Shown here: positions 17,019-24,566 of the stretch, piece by piece
How the letters are laid out: each line of letters begins with the position of its first letter
Numbering within the stretch: position 1 is the stretch's first letter
DNA from: Burkholderiales bacterium RIFCSPHIGHO2_12_FULL_69_20
GTDB taxonomy: Bacteria; Pseudomonadota; Gammaproteobacteria; Burkholderiales; Burkholderiaceae_C
Assembly (NCBI GenBank): GCA_001770815.1
Contig: MESD01000027.1
Span: forward strand, 1-34,613
Direction: 5' to 3'
DNA: 34,613 nucleotides
The notes under the pieces: generated by a model
Seen by the model: the letters and a program-made list of their open reading frames with translations, nothing else
The model's database searches: none
What the model was told of the DNA's origin: nothing
Translations under genes and position numbers: made by a program

Positions 17019-17093
17019 AAAGCCTGTGTCAGGGCGCACACTGTGCGTGGCGCCGGGTCAGCCCGGCTGGCATCAACCGCACAGGAGCACACC

Positions 17094-17528
17094 ATGTACC
17101 AACGCATTCTCGTTCCCACCGATGGTTCGGACATCACCGCCAAGGCCGTGAGCACCGCCGTGGCGCTGGCCAAGCTGTCGGGCGCGTCGCTGGTCACGTT
17201 GTGCGTGAAGGAGCCCTTTCCCTACAGCGCCATCTCCGAGATGCAGCCGGTGCCGCCGCAAGAGTTCTACGACGCGCAGGAGCGCATTGCGGCGTCGCGC
17301 GTGAAGGCGGTGATGGACGCCGCTGCCGACGCCGGCGTGGCCTGCGACGGCGCCACGGTGGAGGCCTTGCATCCTTGGGAGGCGATTCTCGACATGGCCA
17401 AGCAGAAGGCCTGCGACCTGGTCGTGATGGCCTCGCACGGCCGCCGCGGCATGGCCGCGCTGCTGATCGGCAGCGAGACCAGCCGGGTGCTCACCCACAG
17501 CCCGCTGCCGGTGCTGGTGGTCAAGTAA
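17094..17528 (+). CDS. Universal stress protein (UspA family)
   Basis: A 144-residue single Usp domain: MYQRILVPTDGSDITAKAV at the start, then the ATP-loop region LVVMASHGRRG and GSETSRVL, and the terminal SPLPVLVVK strand. The GRRG-to-GS motif suggests it belongs to the ATP-binding branch. A GGAG ribosome binding site fixes the start at 17094. The perfect FNR/ANR box upstream suggests a role in oxygen limitation, as known for several proteobacterial Usp genes. The molecular task of such proteins is generally unclear. Confidence 0.92.
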   Translation: MYQRILVPTDGSDITAKAVSTAVALAKLSGASLVTLCVKEPFPYSAISEMQPVPPQEFYDAQERIAASRVKAVMDAAADAGVACDGATVEALHPWEAILDMAKQKACDLVVMASHGRRGMAALLIGSETSRVLTHSPLPVLVVK

Positions 17529-17546
17529 AAGACCGTTGCGGCAAGG

Positions 17547-17566
17547 CGGCAGCGGGCGCGCTGCCG
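17547..17566. terminator. Hairpin between convergent usp and ZIP genes
   Basis: CGGCAGC (17547-17553) and GCTGCCG (17560-17566) form a 7-bp stem with a 6-nt loop in the 42-bp gap between two converging genes. There is no T tract on either side. A bidirectional terminator is likely from position. Confidence 0.5.
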
Positions 17567-17570
17567 TGCG

Positions 17571-18365
17571 TCAATGGTCGCCCTGCAGGCCCTTGATCAG
17601 CACCACGGCGAGCAAGCCGGCACCGATCCAGCCAATCTGCGCCAGCGTCGATCGCATCGGCAGCCGGCGCTGCAACTGCGGCAGCAGATCGGCCACGGCC
17701 ACGTAGATGAAGCTGCTGGAGGCCGCCACCAGCAGGTACGGGAACAGCGCATCCCATGGGCCCACGATGAAGTAGCCCAACACGCCACCCACCACCGAGG
17801 CCAGGCCCGACAGCGCGTTGTACAGCAGCGCCTTGGCCCGGCTGAAGCCGGCGTTGAGCAGCACGATGTAGTCGCCCACCTCCTGCGGTATCTCGTGCGC
17901 GATCACGGCGGCTGCCGTGACCACGCCCAGTTGCACGTCGGCCAGGAAGGCCGCGGCGATGATGATGCCGTCGCAGAAGTTGTGGATGCTGTCGCCCACC
18001 AGCACGCTCCAGCCACCGCGGCCGGCCTGTTCGGCATCGAAGCCATGGCCGTGGTGGTGGTGCGGGTCGTCGCCTTCGTGGTGGTGGCCGTGCCGGTACA
18101 ACTCGGCCTTCTCGAGCAGGAAGAAGAACAGCAGTCCGCCCAGCAGCGTCATGAACAGGTGATGCGGATCGACCCCGCCCTCGAAGGCCTCGGGCAGCAC
18201 ATGCAGCAGCGCGGTGCCCAGCAGCACGCCCACCGACAGGCTGACCAGGTGCTTGACGATGCGCCCCAGCAGCGCCAGCGTCAGCGACGCGGCGATCAGC
18301 ACCGACAGCACGCCGCCCGCGAAGGTGGCCAGCACGATATAGAGCAGGGTCATCGATCCATTCAT
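17571..18365 (-). CDS. ZIP-family metal (zinc/iron) transporter
   Basis: A 264-residue membrane protein with about eight hydrophobic segments and the ZIP layout. A His-rich cytoplasmic loop (HGHHHEGDDPHHHHGHG, about residues 92-108) is followed by the metal-site helices DSIHNFCDGIIIAAAF and IAHEIPQEVGDY. It should bring Zn2+ or related divalent metals into the cytoplasm. Two starts are possible: ATG at 18365 (used here) or ATG at 18353, which has a weak GGATCG upstream and begins the conserved MTLLYIVLATFAGG. A strong terminator ends only 3 bp before the first of these, so transcription of this gene needs explaining. It converges with the usp gene. Confidence 0.9.
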   Translation of the reverse strand: MNGSMTLLYIVLATFAGGVLSVLIAASLTLALLGRIVKHLVSLSVGVLLGTALLHVLPEAFEGGVDPHHLFMTLLGGLLFFFLLEKAELYRHGHHHEGDDPHHHHGHGFDAEQAGRGGWSVLVGDSIHNFCDGIIIAAAFLADVQLGVVTAAAVIAHEIPQEVGDYIVLLNAGFSRAKALLYNALSGLASVVGGVLGYFIVGPWDALFPYLLVAASSSFIYVAVADLLPQLQRRLPMRSTLAQIGWIGAGLLAVVLIKGLQGDH

Positions 18366-18368
18366 CCC

Positions 18369-18396
18369 AAAAAAAGAAACGCGCCGGGATGGCGCG
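18369..18396 (-). terminator. Strong rho-independent terminator directly before the ZIP gene
   Basis: On the minus strand CGCGCC, loop ATCCC, GGCGCG (18380-18396) is followed by TTTCTTTTTTT (18369-18379). This would end the dienelactone hydrolase transcript. Because it lies 3-15 bp before the ZIP start codon, it could also act as an attenuator of ZIP expression. Confidence 0.85.
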
Positions 18397-18427
18397 GTTG
18401 CGATATGGCGCCGGCCGGCGCGGGGCG

Positions 18428-19303
18428 TCAGGCCACGCCGTGCACCTTGAACCACGCCAGGCAGCGCTTCCAGCCGTCGTCGGCAGCGTCCTTGCGGTAG
18501 CTGGGCCGGTAGTCGGCATGGAAGGCATGCGGCGCGTCCGGGTACACGACGAACTCGGATCGCTTGGCCGCGGCCGACCCTGCCGCCAACGCCACCTTCA
18601 TCTTATCGACCGTGTCAAGCGGGATGCCGCTGTCCTGCCCGCCATACAGGCCCAGCACCGGGCCGTTGAGCTTGCTCGCCAGATCAACCGGGTGCGCCGG
18701 ATTGAGCGGTGAGGCGGCGCCCACCAGCCGGCCGTACCAGGCCACACCGGCCTTCACCGCCGGGTTGTGCGCGGCATACAGCCAGGTGATGCGCCCGCCC
18801 CAGCAGAAGCCGGTGATCGCCGTCTTGCCGGTGTCGGCGCCCTGCCCCTTGGCCCAGGCCACGGTGGCGTCCAGATCACCCATCACCTGCGCGTCGGGCA
18901 CCTTGGAGACCACCTCGGCGATCAGCTTGGCGATTTCGCCATAAGCGCCCGCATCACCCTGGCGCACGAACAGCTCGGGCGCAATGGCGAAGTAACCCGC
19001 CTTGGCGAAGCGCCGGGCCACGTCGGCGATGTGCTCGTGCACGCCGAAGATCTCGCTGATCACCAGCACCACCGGCGCATTGGCCTTGCCCGCCGGCGCG
19101 GCGCGGTAGGCGGGCAACTTGAAGTCGCCCACCGGGATGGTGACTTCGCCGGCCACCAGGCCGGCGGTGTCGGTCTTGATGACGGTCTGCGCCATCACCG
19201 GCAGCACGGCCGCGGCAAAGCCCGTACCCACCGAGGTGCGCACGAAGTCGCGCCGGCTGAAATCGCGGCTGGGAGTCAGGCTGTCGAGGTCTTCACGCAA
19301 CAT
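18428..19303 (-). CDS. Tat-exported dienelactone hydrolase family protein
   Basis: A 291-residue alpha/beta hydrolase. A twin-arginine signal [20 protein letters not shown] lies at residues 16-35, followed by MAQ as a likely cleavage zone, so the protein is expected in the periplasm. The DLH catalytic triad is visible: C167 in GFCWGG, D224 in GGQDSGIP and H259 in DAPHAFH. Family members hydrolyse dienelactone-like esters, but a Tat-exported one is probably not part of chlorocatechol breakdown, and the real substrate is unknown. An AGGAG ribosome binding site sets the start at 19303. It diverges from ppx across 105 bp. Confidence 0.88.
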   Translation of the reverse strand: MLREDLDSLTPSRDFSRRDFVRTSVGTGFAAAVLPVMAQTVIKTDTAGLVAGEVTIPVGDFKLPAYRAAPAGKANAPVVLVISEIFGVHEHIADVARRFAKAGYFAIAPELFVRQGDAGAYGEIAKLIAEVVSKVPDAQVMGDLDATVAWAKGQGADTGKTAITGFCWGGRITWLYAAHNPAVKAGVAWYGRLVGAASPLNPAHPVDLASKLNGPVLGLYGGQDSGIPLDTVDKMKVALAAGSAAAKRSEFVVYPDAPHAFHADYRPSYRKDAADDGWKRCLAWFKVHGVA

Positions 19304-19408
19304 GGAGGTCTCCTGGGGTTGAGCGGAACGGGCAGAGCAATCCACATTCTAGGAAGCCCCCCGTCGGCCCTCGGCCGGTGCGGGATTGCCGGTAGCATCC
19401 TGACCATC

Positions 19409-20929
19409 ATGCCCCTACGCCCCCCCAGCGCCGCCGCCCCCCTGGCAGCCATCGACATCGGCTCCAACAGCTTTCGGCTTGAACTGGCGCAACTGCAGCA
19501 TGGGCGTTACCGCCGCATCGCCTACCTGAAGGAGACGGTGCGCCTGGGTGGCGGGCTGGATGCCAACGGCTACCTGACCGAAGCCGCCGCGCAGCGGGGG
19601 CTGGATTGCCTGCGCCAGTTTGCCGCCCGGCTGCAGGGTTATGACGCCTCGCAGGTGCGCGCGGTGGCCACGCAGACCTTGCGCGAGGCGCGCAACCGCG
19701 ATGCCTTCCTGGTGCGCGCCGAGGCCGCGCTGGGCTACCCGGTGGAGGTGATCTCGGGCCGCGAGGAGGCCCGGCTGATCTACAGCGGCGTGTCGTTCCT
19801 GCAGCCCGGCGACGCCCCGCGGCTGGTGATCGACATCGGCGGGCGCAGCACCGAGATGATCCTGGGCCAGGGCCGCGCGCCCAGCGTGGTGGAGTCGTTT
19901 CGCACCGGCAGCGTGAGCCTGTCGATGCGCTGGTTTCCCGATGGCCAGTTCACCGAGCAGCGCTTCCGCGATGCGCAGGTGGCCGCCGGTGCCGAGCTGG
20001 AAGAGGCGCTGACGCAGTTTGCGCCCGGCTTGTGGCAAGAGGCGCTGGGCTCGTCGGGCACGGCCGGCGCGGTGTCGCAGATCCTCGAGGCCGCCGGCAT
20101 CACCGACGGCACCATCACGCCCGAAGGCCTGCGCTGGTGCATCGCCCGCTGCCTGGCCGCCGGCAGCGTGGATCGGCTGGCGCTGCCGTCGCTGCGCGAG
20201 GACCGCAAGGCCATCATCGGCGGCGGGCTGGCGCTGCTGTACACGCTGGCCACGCACTTCGGCATCACCGCGCTGCGGCCGGCCAAGGGCGCCTTGCGCC
20301 AGGGCGTGATCATCGACCTGCACGAGCGCCATGCCGCGCGCCGCCAGGCCGGCGGTGGTGATCTGCGCGACCAGTCGGTGGCGGCGCTGCAGGCGCGCTT
20401 CGGCGTCGACACCGCGCAGGCGGGCCGGGTGCGCGCGGTGGCCGCCGCGCTGCTGCGCAGTGCCCTGCCCGATCTGGCCGAGACCGACGGCGGCGAGTCA
20501 CTGCGCGAACTGGGCTGGGCCTGCGATCTGCACGAGATCGGCCTGATGGTCTCGCACCACGACCACCACCGCCACAGCGCCTACCTGTTGGGCCATGTCG
20601 ACGCGCCGGGTTTCTCGCAAAGCCAACAGCGGCGCATGGCCGATCTGGTGCTGGGCCAGCGCGGCGGCCTGCGCAAGATCGAGGCGCAGCTGTGCAGCGA
20701 GCGCTTTGCCTGGCAGGTGCTGGCGCTGCGGCTGGCGGTGATCAAGTGCCATGCGCGCGGCATGGTCGACACCAAGGCCTTGCGCCTGAAGCGCGACGGC
20801 AAACTGGCGCGGCTGGCCTTTCGCAGCAGCTGGGCCGACGCCCACCTGCGCACCGTTCACCTGCTGCGCGAAGAGGCCGAGGCCTGGGGCCGGCAAGAGC
20901 TGCCGCGGCTGGTGCTCGATCCGGGTTGA
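19409..20929 (+). CDS. ppx: Exopolyphosphatase, Ppx/GppA family
   Basis: A 506-residue protein with the ASKHA fold. The first phosphate loop AAIDIGSNSFRLELAQL and the second DIGGRSTEMILGQG are clear, as is the conserved GREEARLIYSGV. A C-terminal HD-like part contains SHHDHHRHSAYLL. It releases phosphate from polyphosphate ends, or hydrolyses pppGpp in some members. The genes converge with sixA-ppk, so polyphosphate making and breaking enzymes are paired here. The frame is open far upstream, across the dienelactone hydrolase gene; the ATG at 19409 is the family-like start, without a clear ribosome binding site. Confidence 0.93.
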   Translation: MPLRPPSAAAPLAAIDIGSNSFRLELAQLQHGRYRRIAYLKETVRLGGGLDANGYLTEAAAQRGLDCLRQFAARLQGYDASQVRAVATQTLREARNRDAFLVRAEAALGYPVEVISGREEARLIYSGVSFLQPGDAPRLVIDIGGRSTEMILGQGRAPSVVESFRTGSVSLSMRWFPDGQFTEQRFRDAQVAAGAELEEALTQFAPGLWQEALGSSGTAGAVSQILEAAGITDGTITPEGLRWCIARCLAAGSVDRLALPSLREDRKAIIGGGLALLYTLATHFGITALRPAKGALRQGVIIDLHERHAARRQAGGGDLRDQSVAALQARFGVDTAQAGRVRAVAAALLRSALPDLAETDGGESLRELGWACDLHEIGLMVSHHDHHRHSAYLLGHVDAPGFSQSQQRRMADLVLGQRGGLRKIEAQLCSERFAWQVLALRLAVIKCHARGMVDTKALRLKRDGKLARLAFRSSWADAHLRTVHLLREEAEAWGRQELPRLVLDPG

Positions 20930-20934
20930 GGCGG

Positions 20935-20960
20935 GGCGCAGGCCACTGGCCTTCCGCGCC
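20935..20960. terminator. Hairpin between convergent ppx and sixA
   Basis: GGCGC (20935-20939) pairs with GCGCC (20956-20960), and the inner GGCC (20941-20944) pairs with GGCC (20948-20951), filling the 39-bp convergent gap. No T tract was seen. A weak bidirectional terminator is possible. Confidence 0.35.
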
Positions 20961-20968
20961 GCCGCCGG

Positions 20969-21454
20969 CTACAGCTTGTCGGGCGTGCGCACCGTCACCA
21001 GCATCACCTCGGCGCCGCCTTCGCGCGCCCGGTGGCGCAGCCACCACACCGCGCCCTTGCGTATCGCCCAGGGCGGGGCCTGCAGGGCGCTGGCGCCGGC
21101 CATCAACCAGGCCGCCAACTGCCCCAGCGTGGGCTGGTGGCCGATCAGCAGCACCGGCTCGCGGCGGTCGGGCCAGCGCGCGGCATCCAGCGCCCGGGCA
21201 TGCGATTCACCCGGCGCCAGCGCGTCCACCGTGCGGTACTTGCGCCCCAGCGCGTCGGCCGTCTGGCGACAGCGCAGCGCCGGGCTGACCAGGATGCGCG
21301 TGCTGTCGGGCAGGTGCTGGTTCAGCCACTCGGCCATGCGCTGGGCCTGCTTCTCGCCGCGCGGGGTGAGCGGGCGCGCCAGATCGGCCTCGGGACTGGG
21401 ATGCTCTTCGGCCAGGTCGCGCGCCTCGGCATGGCGCCACAGGATCAGATCCAT
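20969..21454 (-). CDS. sixA: SixA-type phosphohistidine phosphatase
   Basis: A 161-residue histidine phosphatase. MDLILWRHAEARD contains the RHG/RHA catalytic motif (His8), followed by RPLTPRGEKQAQRMAEWL, ILVSPALRCRQTA and the second histidine in VLLIGHQPTLGQLA. SixA removes phosphate from phosphohistidine proteins such as ArcB or the nitrogen PTS. A GAGGAG ribosome binding site overlapping the ppk stop region sets the start at 21454, only 11 bp after ppk. The two should be one operon, so a link to polyphosphate or phosphate control is plausible. Confidence 0.88.
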   Translation of the reverse strand: MDLILWRHAEARDLAEEHPSPEADLARPLTPRGEKQAQRMAEWLNQHLPDSTRILVSPALRCRQTADALGRKYRTVDALAPGESHARALDAARWPDRREPVLLIGHQPTLGQLAAWLMAGASALQAPPWAIRKGAVWWLRHRAREGGAEVMLVTVRTPDKL

Positions 21455-21465
21455 CGTCGGGCTCC

Positions 21466-23568
21466 TCATGCAGGCGACATGTAGCGCGCGGCCAGCGCGG
21501 CCTGGGCACTGACGCCACTTTCGGCCACACGCTGGTAGCTGCCGTCGCTGGCCTGCACCCAGGCGTCGCGCTGGTCGTGCAGGTAGGGCACCAGGCATTC
21601 GTCGATCACGCGCTGGCGCAGCCGGGCATCGCGCACCGGCCAGGCGATCTCGATGCGGCGGAACATGTTGCGGCCCATCCAGTCGGCACTGGACAGGTAC
21701 AGCGCCTCGTCCGCGTCACTCTCGCCCCAGCGGAAGTACATCGCCCGCGTGTGCTCCAGGAAGCGGCCCACCACCGAGCGCACGCGGATGCGGTCGGTCA
21801 CCCCCGGGATGCCCGGCGGCAGCATGCAGGCGCCGCGCACGATCAGATCGACTTCAGCGCCGGCCTGCGCGGCCTGCACCAGCGCCTGGATCATCGCCGG
21901 CTCGGTCAGCGAATTGAACTTGGCGACGATGCGCGCCGGCCGCCCGGCGCGGGCGGCATCGGCCACCTGCGTGATGTGCGCCACCAGCCGGCGGTGCAGC
22001 GCAAACGGCGCGGTCAGCAGATGGCGCGGCGTGCGCACCTTGGTCAGGCTGGCCAGCTGGTGGAACACCGCATCGGCGTCGGCCGTCAGCAGCGCATCGG
22101 CGGTGAGCATGCCCACGTCGGTGTAGAGCCGCGCGGTGCTGGGGTTGTAGTTGCCGGTGGACAGGTGGGCGTAACGGCGCAGCACCGTCTGGCCGCGGCG
22201 GGTGGTCTCGCGCCGGGTCACCAGCAGCAGCTTGGCATGGGTCTTGAAGCCGACGATGCCGTAGACCACCTGCGCGCCCACCGCCTCCAGCCGCTCGGCC
22301 CAGTTGATGTTGGCCTCTTCGTCGAAGCGCGCCTTCAACTCGACCACCACGCAGACGTCCTTGCCGCGGCGCGCCGCCTCGATCAGCAGCTCCATCAGCA
22401 CCGACTGGCTGCCGGTGCGGTAGATGGTCTGCTTGATCGCCAGCACCGCCGGGTCGTGTACCGCCTCGCGCAGGAACTCGACCACCACGTCGAAGCTCTG
22501 GAACGGGTGGTGCAGCAGCAGATCGCCCTGGCGCAGCCGCGCCAGGATCGAGCTGCCACGCGGCAGGTCGTGCTCGGGCCAGCGCGCGGCCAGCGGCGCA
22601 AAGCGCAGCGCCGGGGCATCGGCCTGGTCGATCAGCTGGTTCAGCCGCACCAGGTTGACCGGGCCGTTGACCAGGTACAGCGCCGCCTTGGGCAGGTCGA
22701 ACTGGTCGAGCAGCAATCGCCACAGCGGCTCGGGGCAGCTGGCCACCACCTCCAGCCGGATCGCCTCGCCGAAGTGGCGCGTGGTCAGGCCCGAACGCAG
22801 CGCCTGGCGCAGGTTGGCCACGTCGTCCTCGTCGACTTCCAGATCCGAATCCCGGGTGACGCGGAACTGCGAGAACGACTCGACCGGGCGGCCACCGAAC
22901 AGCTCCTGCAGGTGGGCGCGGATCACGCTGGTCAGCAGCACGAAGGCCTGGGTGCCGGGCGGGCACACCGCCGCCGGCAGCCGGATCACCCGCGGCAGCG
23001 CGCGTGGCACCTTGACGATGGCGATCGAGTTCTCGCGCCCGAAAGCATCCTGCCCGCCGAGCTTGACGATGAAGTTCAGGCTCTTGTTGGCCACCAGCGG
23101 AAAGGGGTGCGCCGGGTCCAGCCCCACCGGCAGCAGCAGCGGCTGCACCTCGCGCTCGAAGAACCGCGCCACCCATTCGCGCTGCGCTTGATTGCGCTCG
23201 GCGTGGTTGATGATGACGATGCCGTGCTGCTGCAGCGCGGGCATCACCACGTCGTTGAAGACGGCGTACTTCTGGTCGATCAGCGCATGCGCCTCGGCGG
23301 CCACCGCGCGCAGGTCGTCGCGCTGCGGGTCGCCATCGGCCGGCGCCTCGTCCTTGGCCGCGCGCATCGCGCCGATGGCATCGGCAAAGCGCACCTCGAA
23401 GAACTCGTCCATGTTGGACGACACGATGGTGATGTAGCGCAGCCGCTCGAGCAGCGGCACATCGGCGCGGCGCGCCTGGGCCAGCACGCGGCGGTTGAAT
23501 TCGAGGATCGCGCGCTCGCGATTGAGCAGCGCAGGCATGTCGCCCGGCTGGGCTGGCACAGAAGTCAT
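21466..23568 (-). CDS. ppk: Polyphosphate kinase 1
   Basis: A 700-residue PPK1 that builds polyphosphate from ATP. The N domain has ERAILEFNRRVL and SNMDEFFEVRF; VANKSLNFIV and LLHHPFQSFDVVVEFL follow. The phosphorylated histidine lies in GFKTHAKLLLV, and HLSTGNYNPSTARLYTD follows. Length is normal. The start may be the ATG at 23538 (MPALLNRERAIL), ten codons in: the -10 box of the Pho-type promoter puts the transcript start at about 23569, which would leave the first ATG without a leader. The sixA gene follows by 11 bp. Confidence 0.96.
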   Translation of the reverse strand: MTSVPAQPGDMPALLNRERAILEFNRRVLAQARRADVPLLERLRYITIVSSNMDEFFEVRFADAIGAMRAAKDEAPADGDPQRDDLRAVAAEAHALIDQKYAVFNDVVMPALQQHGIVIINHAERNQAQREWVARFFEREVQPLLLPVGLDPAHPFPLVANKSLNFIVKLGGQDAFGRENSIAIVKVPRALPRVIRLPAAVCPPGTQAFVLLTSVIRAHLQELFGGRPVESFSQFRVTRDSDLEVDEDDVANLRQALRSGLTTRHFGEAIRLEVVASCPEPLWRLLLDQFDLPKAALYLVNGPVNLVRLNQLIDQADAPALRFAPLAARWPEHDLPRGSSILARLRQGDLLLHHPFQSFDVVVEFLREAVHDPAVLAIKQTIYRTGSQSVLMELLIEAARRGKDVCVVVELKARFDEEANINWAERLEAVGAQVVYGIVGFKTHAKLLLVTRRETTRRGQTVLRRYAHLSTGNYNPSTARLYTDVGMLTADALLTADADAVFHQLASLTKVRTPRHLLTAPFALHRRLVAHITQVADAARAGRPARIVAKFNSLTEPAMIQALVQAAQAGAEVDLIVRGACMLPPGIPGVTDRIRVRSVVGRFLEHTRAMYFRWGESDADEALYLSSADWMGRNMFRRIEIAWPVRDARLRQRVIDECLVPYLHDQRDAWVQASDGSYQRVAESGVSAQAALAARYMSPA

Positions 23569-23580
23569 GCCGGCCAGTTT

Positions 23581-23609
23581 ATGAACGATTGACGACAGCG
23601 GCGTGACAG
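23581..23609 (-). promoter_or_regulatory. Pho box upstream of ppk
   Basis: On the minus strand CTGTCAC (23603-23609), GCCG, CTGTCGT (23592-23598), CAAT, CGTTCAT (23581-23587) form three 7-bp direct repeats at exact 11-bp period, the spacing of PhoB sites (consensus CTGTCAT). A -10-like TAAACT (23576-23581) lies 10 bp downstream of the second repeat. This predicts PhoB activation of ppk-sixA in phosphate starvation. Confidence 0.8.
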
Positions 23610-23631
23610 CCGCGCCGATCGCCCGTGACGG

Positions 23632-23982
23632 TTAACGGCGTCCGCGCTTGGGCGGCTCGGGTGGCGGGTGCCCGCCGGGCGGGGCCGAGAACAGCTTGGC
23701 GGCGCGGCCCTTCAGCTCCAGCAGCTCGCTGGGGGTGATCGAGTACTTGCGGCCGACCACGTCCACCTCGATGCGGAACTCAACGTCCTTGCTGCCGTTG
23801 CTGAGCGTGCCGCAGGTGAAGTCGTAGTCCTGGCTCTCGGCTGGAAAGCCATCGGCCTCCAGATCGAACTCGATGTACTTGACGTCGCGGATCTCGCCGC
23901 TGGCCAGGTCGAGCACGCCGGTGGATTCGATGACTTCGTCGTTCAGTTCATCGTGGATGGTGATCGGCAGTTTCAGGTCCAT
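23632..23982 (-). CDS. Small hypothetical protein
   Basis: A 116-residue soluble protein I do not recognise. It is acidic in the first 80 residues (MDLKLPITIHDELNDEVIES, then DVKYIEFDLEADGFPAESQ), with predicted alternating beta strands, and ends in a basic Pro-rich tail PPEPPKRGRR. One Cys (FTCGTL). No signal peptide or membrane segment. The frame opens earlier, but MDLKLPI at 23982 is the plausible start; no ribosome binding site is clear. It lies upstream of ppk on the same strand, with the Pho box between, so it is probably a separate unit. Codon use looks like that of its neighbours. Confidence 0.65.
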   Translation of the reverse strand: MDLKLPITIHDELNDEVIESTGVLDLASGEIRDVKYIEFDLEADGFPAESQDYDFTCGTLSNGSKDVEFRIEVDVVGRKYSITPSELLELKGRAAKLFSAPPGGHPPPEPPKRGRR

Positions 23983-24075
23983 CGTGGGTCGCTTGTTCTG
24001 TGACCGGCGGCCCCGGCGGCCTTCGGTCAAGGGCGCGGATGATGCCACACCGCCCGGCATCGCCGGTGCGTGCGG

Positions 24076-24564
24076 TCAGGCTTGGGCCGAGACGAACACG
24101 CCGGTGGCCTGCAGCAGCAGGGCCGTCAGCAGCCGCGCGTGCACCACGTGCAGGCGGCCTTGCGGGCGGCAGCCGACCACCTCGACCACGCCTTCGAGCG
24201 CGCTGTCGATCAGGCGCAGGCGCTGGCCCGGCGCGATCGGCACGGGCGTGTAGAGGCTCAGGCCGGTGAGCGACAGGTCGCGCCAGCGCACGGCCAGCGC
24301 CTGCGACGGCCAGCCCACGTGCAGCAGCGCCACATGGCTCTGGTCGCGGCGCACGGCACCGCGCCGGCCGAGCACGTCGAGCGCGCTGGCCTCGGGGCCG
24401 GGCAGCGCGGCCAGCGGGCTTTGGCAGGCCGGGCAGCGGGCGTCGGGCCGGGCCGTCAGCACCACCGGGTGCTGGCACAGCGGACAGCGGCGCTGGGGCA
24501 AGGCCAGGCCGACATCGGCAGTGGTCAGCGGCACCAGTGCCTGGGGGTCGGGATGCGCGTGCAT
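24076..24564 (-). CDS. Zinc-ribbon plus PilZ-like protein, downstream partner of GGDEF-EAL
   Basis: A 162-residue protein with two parts. The first is a four-Cys zinc ribbon (C27, C30, C44, C47 in CPLC and CPAC). The second, about residues 60-155, looks like a PilZ domain: an R-x3-R pair (R68, R72), then D96-L-S-L-T-G101 matching the D/N-x-S-x-x-G motif, followed by beta strands. PilZ domains bind cyclic di-GMP. Start ATG at 24564 lies 2 nt after the stop of the membrane PAS-GGDEF-EAL gene, so the two are surely co-transcribed. The protein may sense the nucleotide made or cut by its neighbour. The PilZ call rests on motifs only. Confidence 0.62.
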   Translation of the reverse strand: MHAHPDPQALVPLTTADVGLALPQRRCPLCQHPVVLTARPDARCPACQSPLAALPGPEASALDVLGRRGAVRRDQSHVALLHVGWPSQALAVRWRDLSLTGLSLYTPVPIAPGQRLRLIDSALEGVVEVVGCRPQGRLHVVHARLLTALLLQATGVFVSAQA

Positions 24565-24566
24565 GC

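Noticed and set aside
21577-23592. 671-codon open frame on the plus strand
   Set aside because: Antisense to ppk, same His/Gln/Arg-rich shadow composition.
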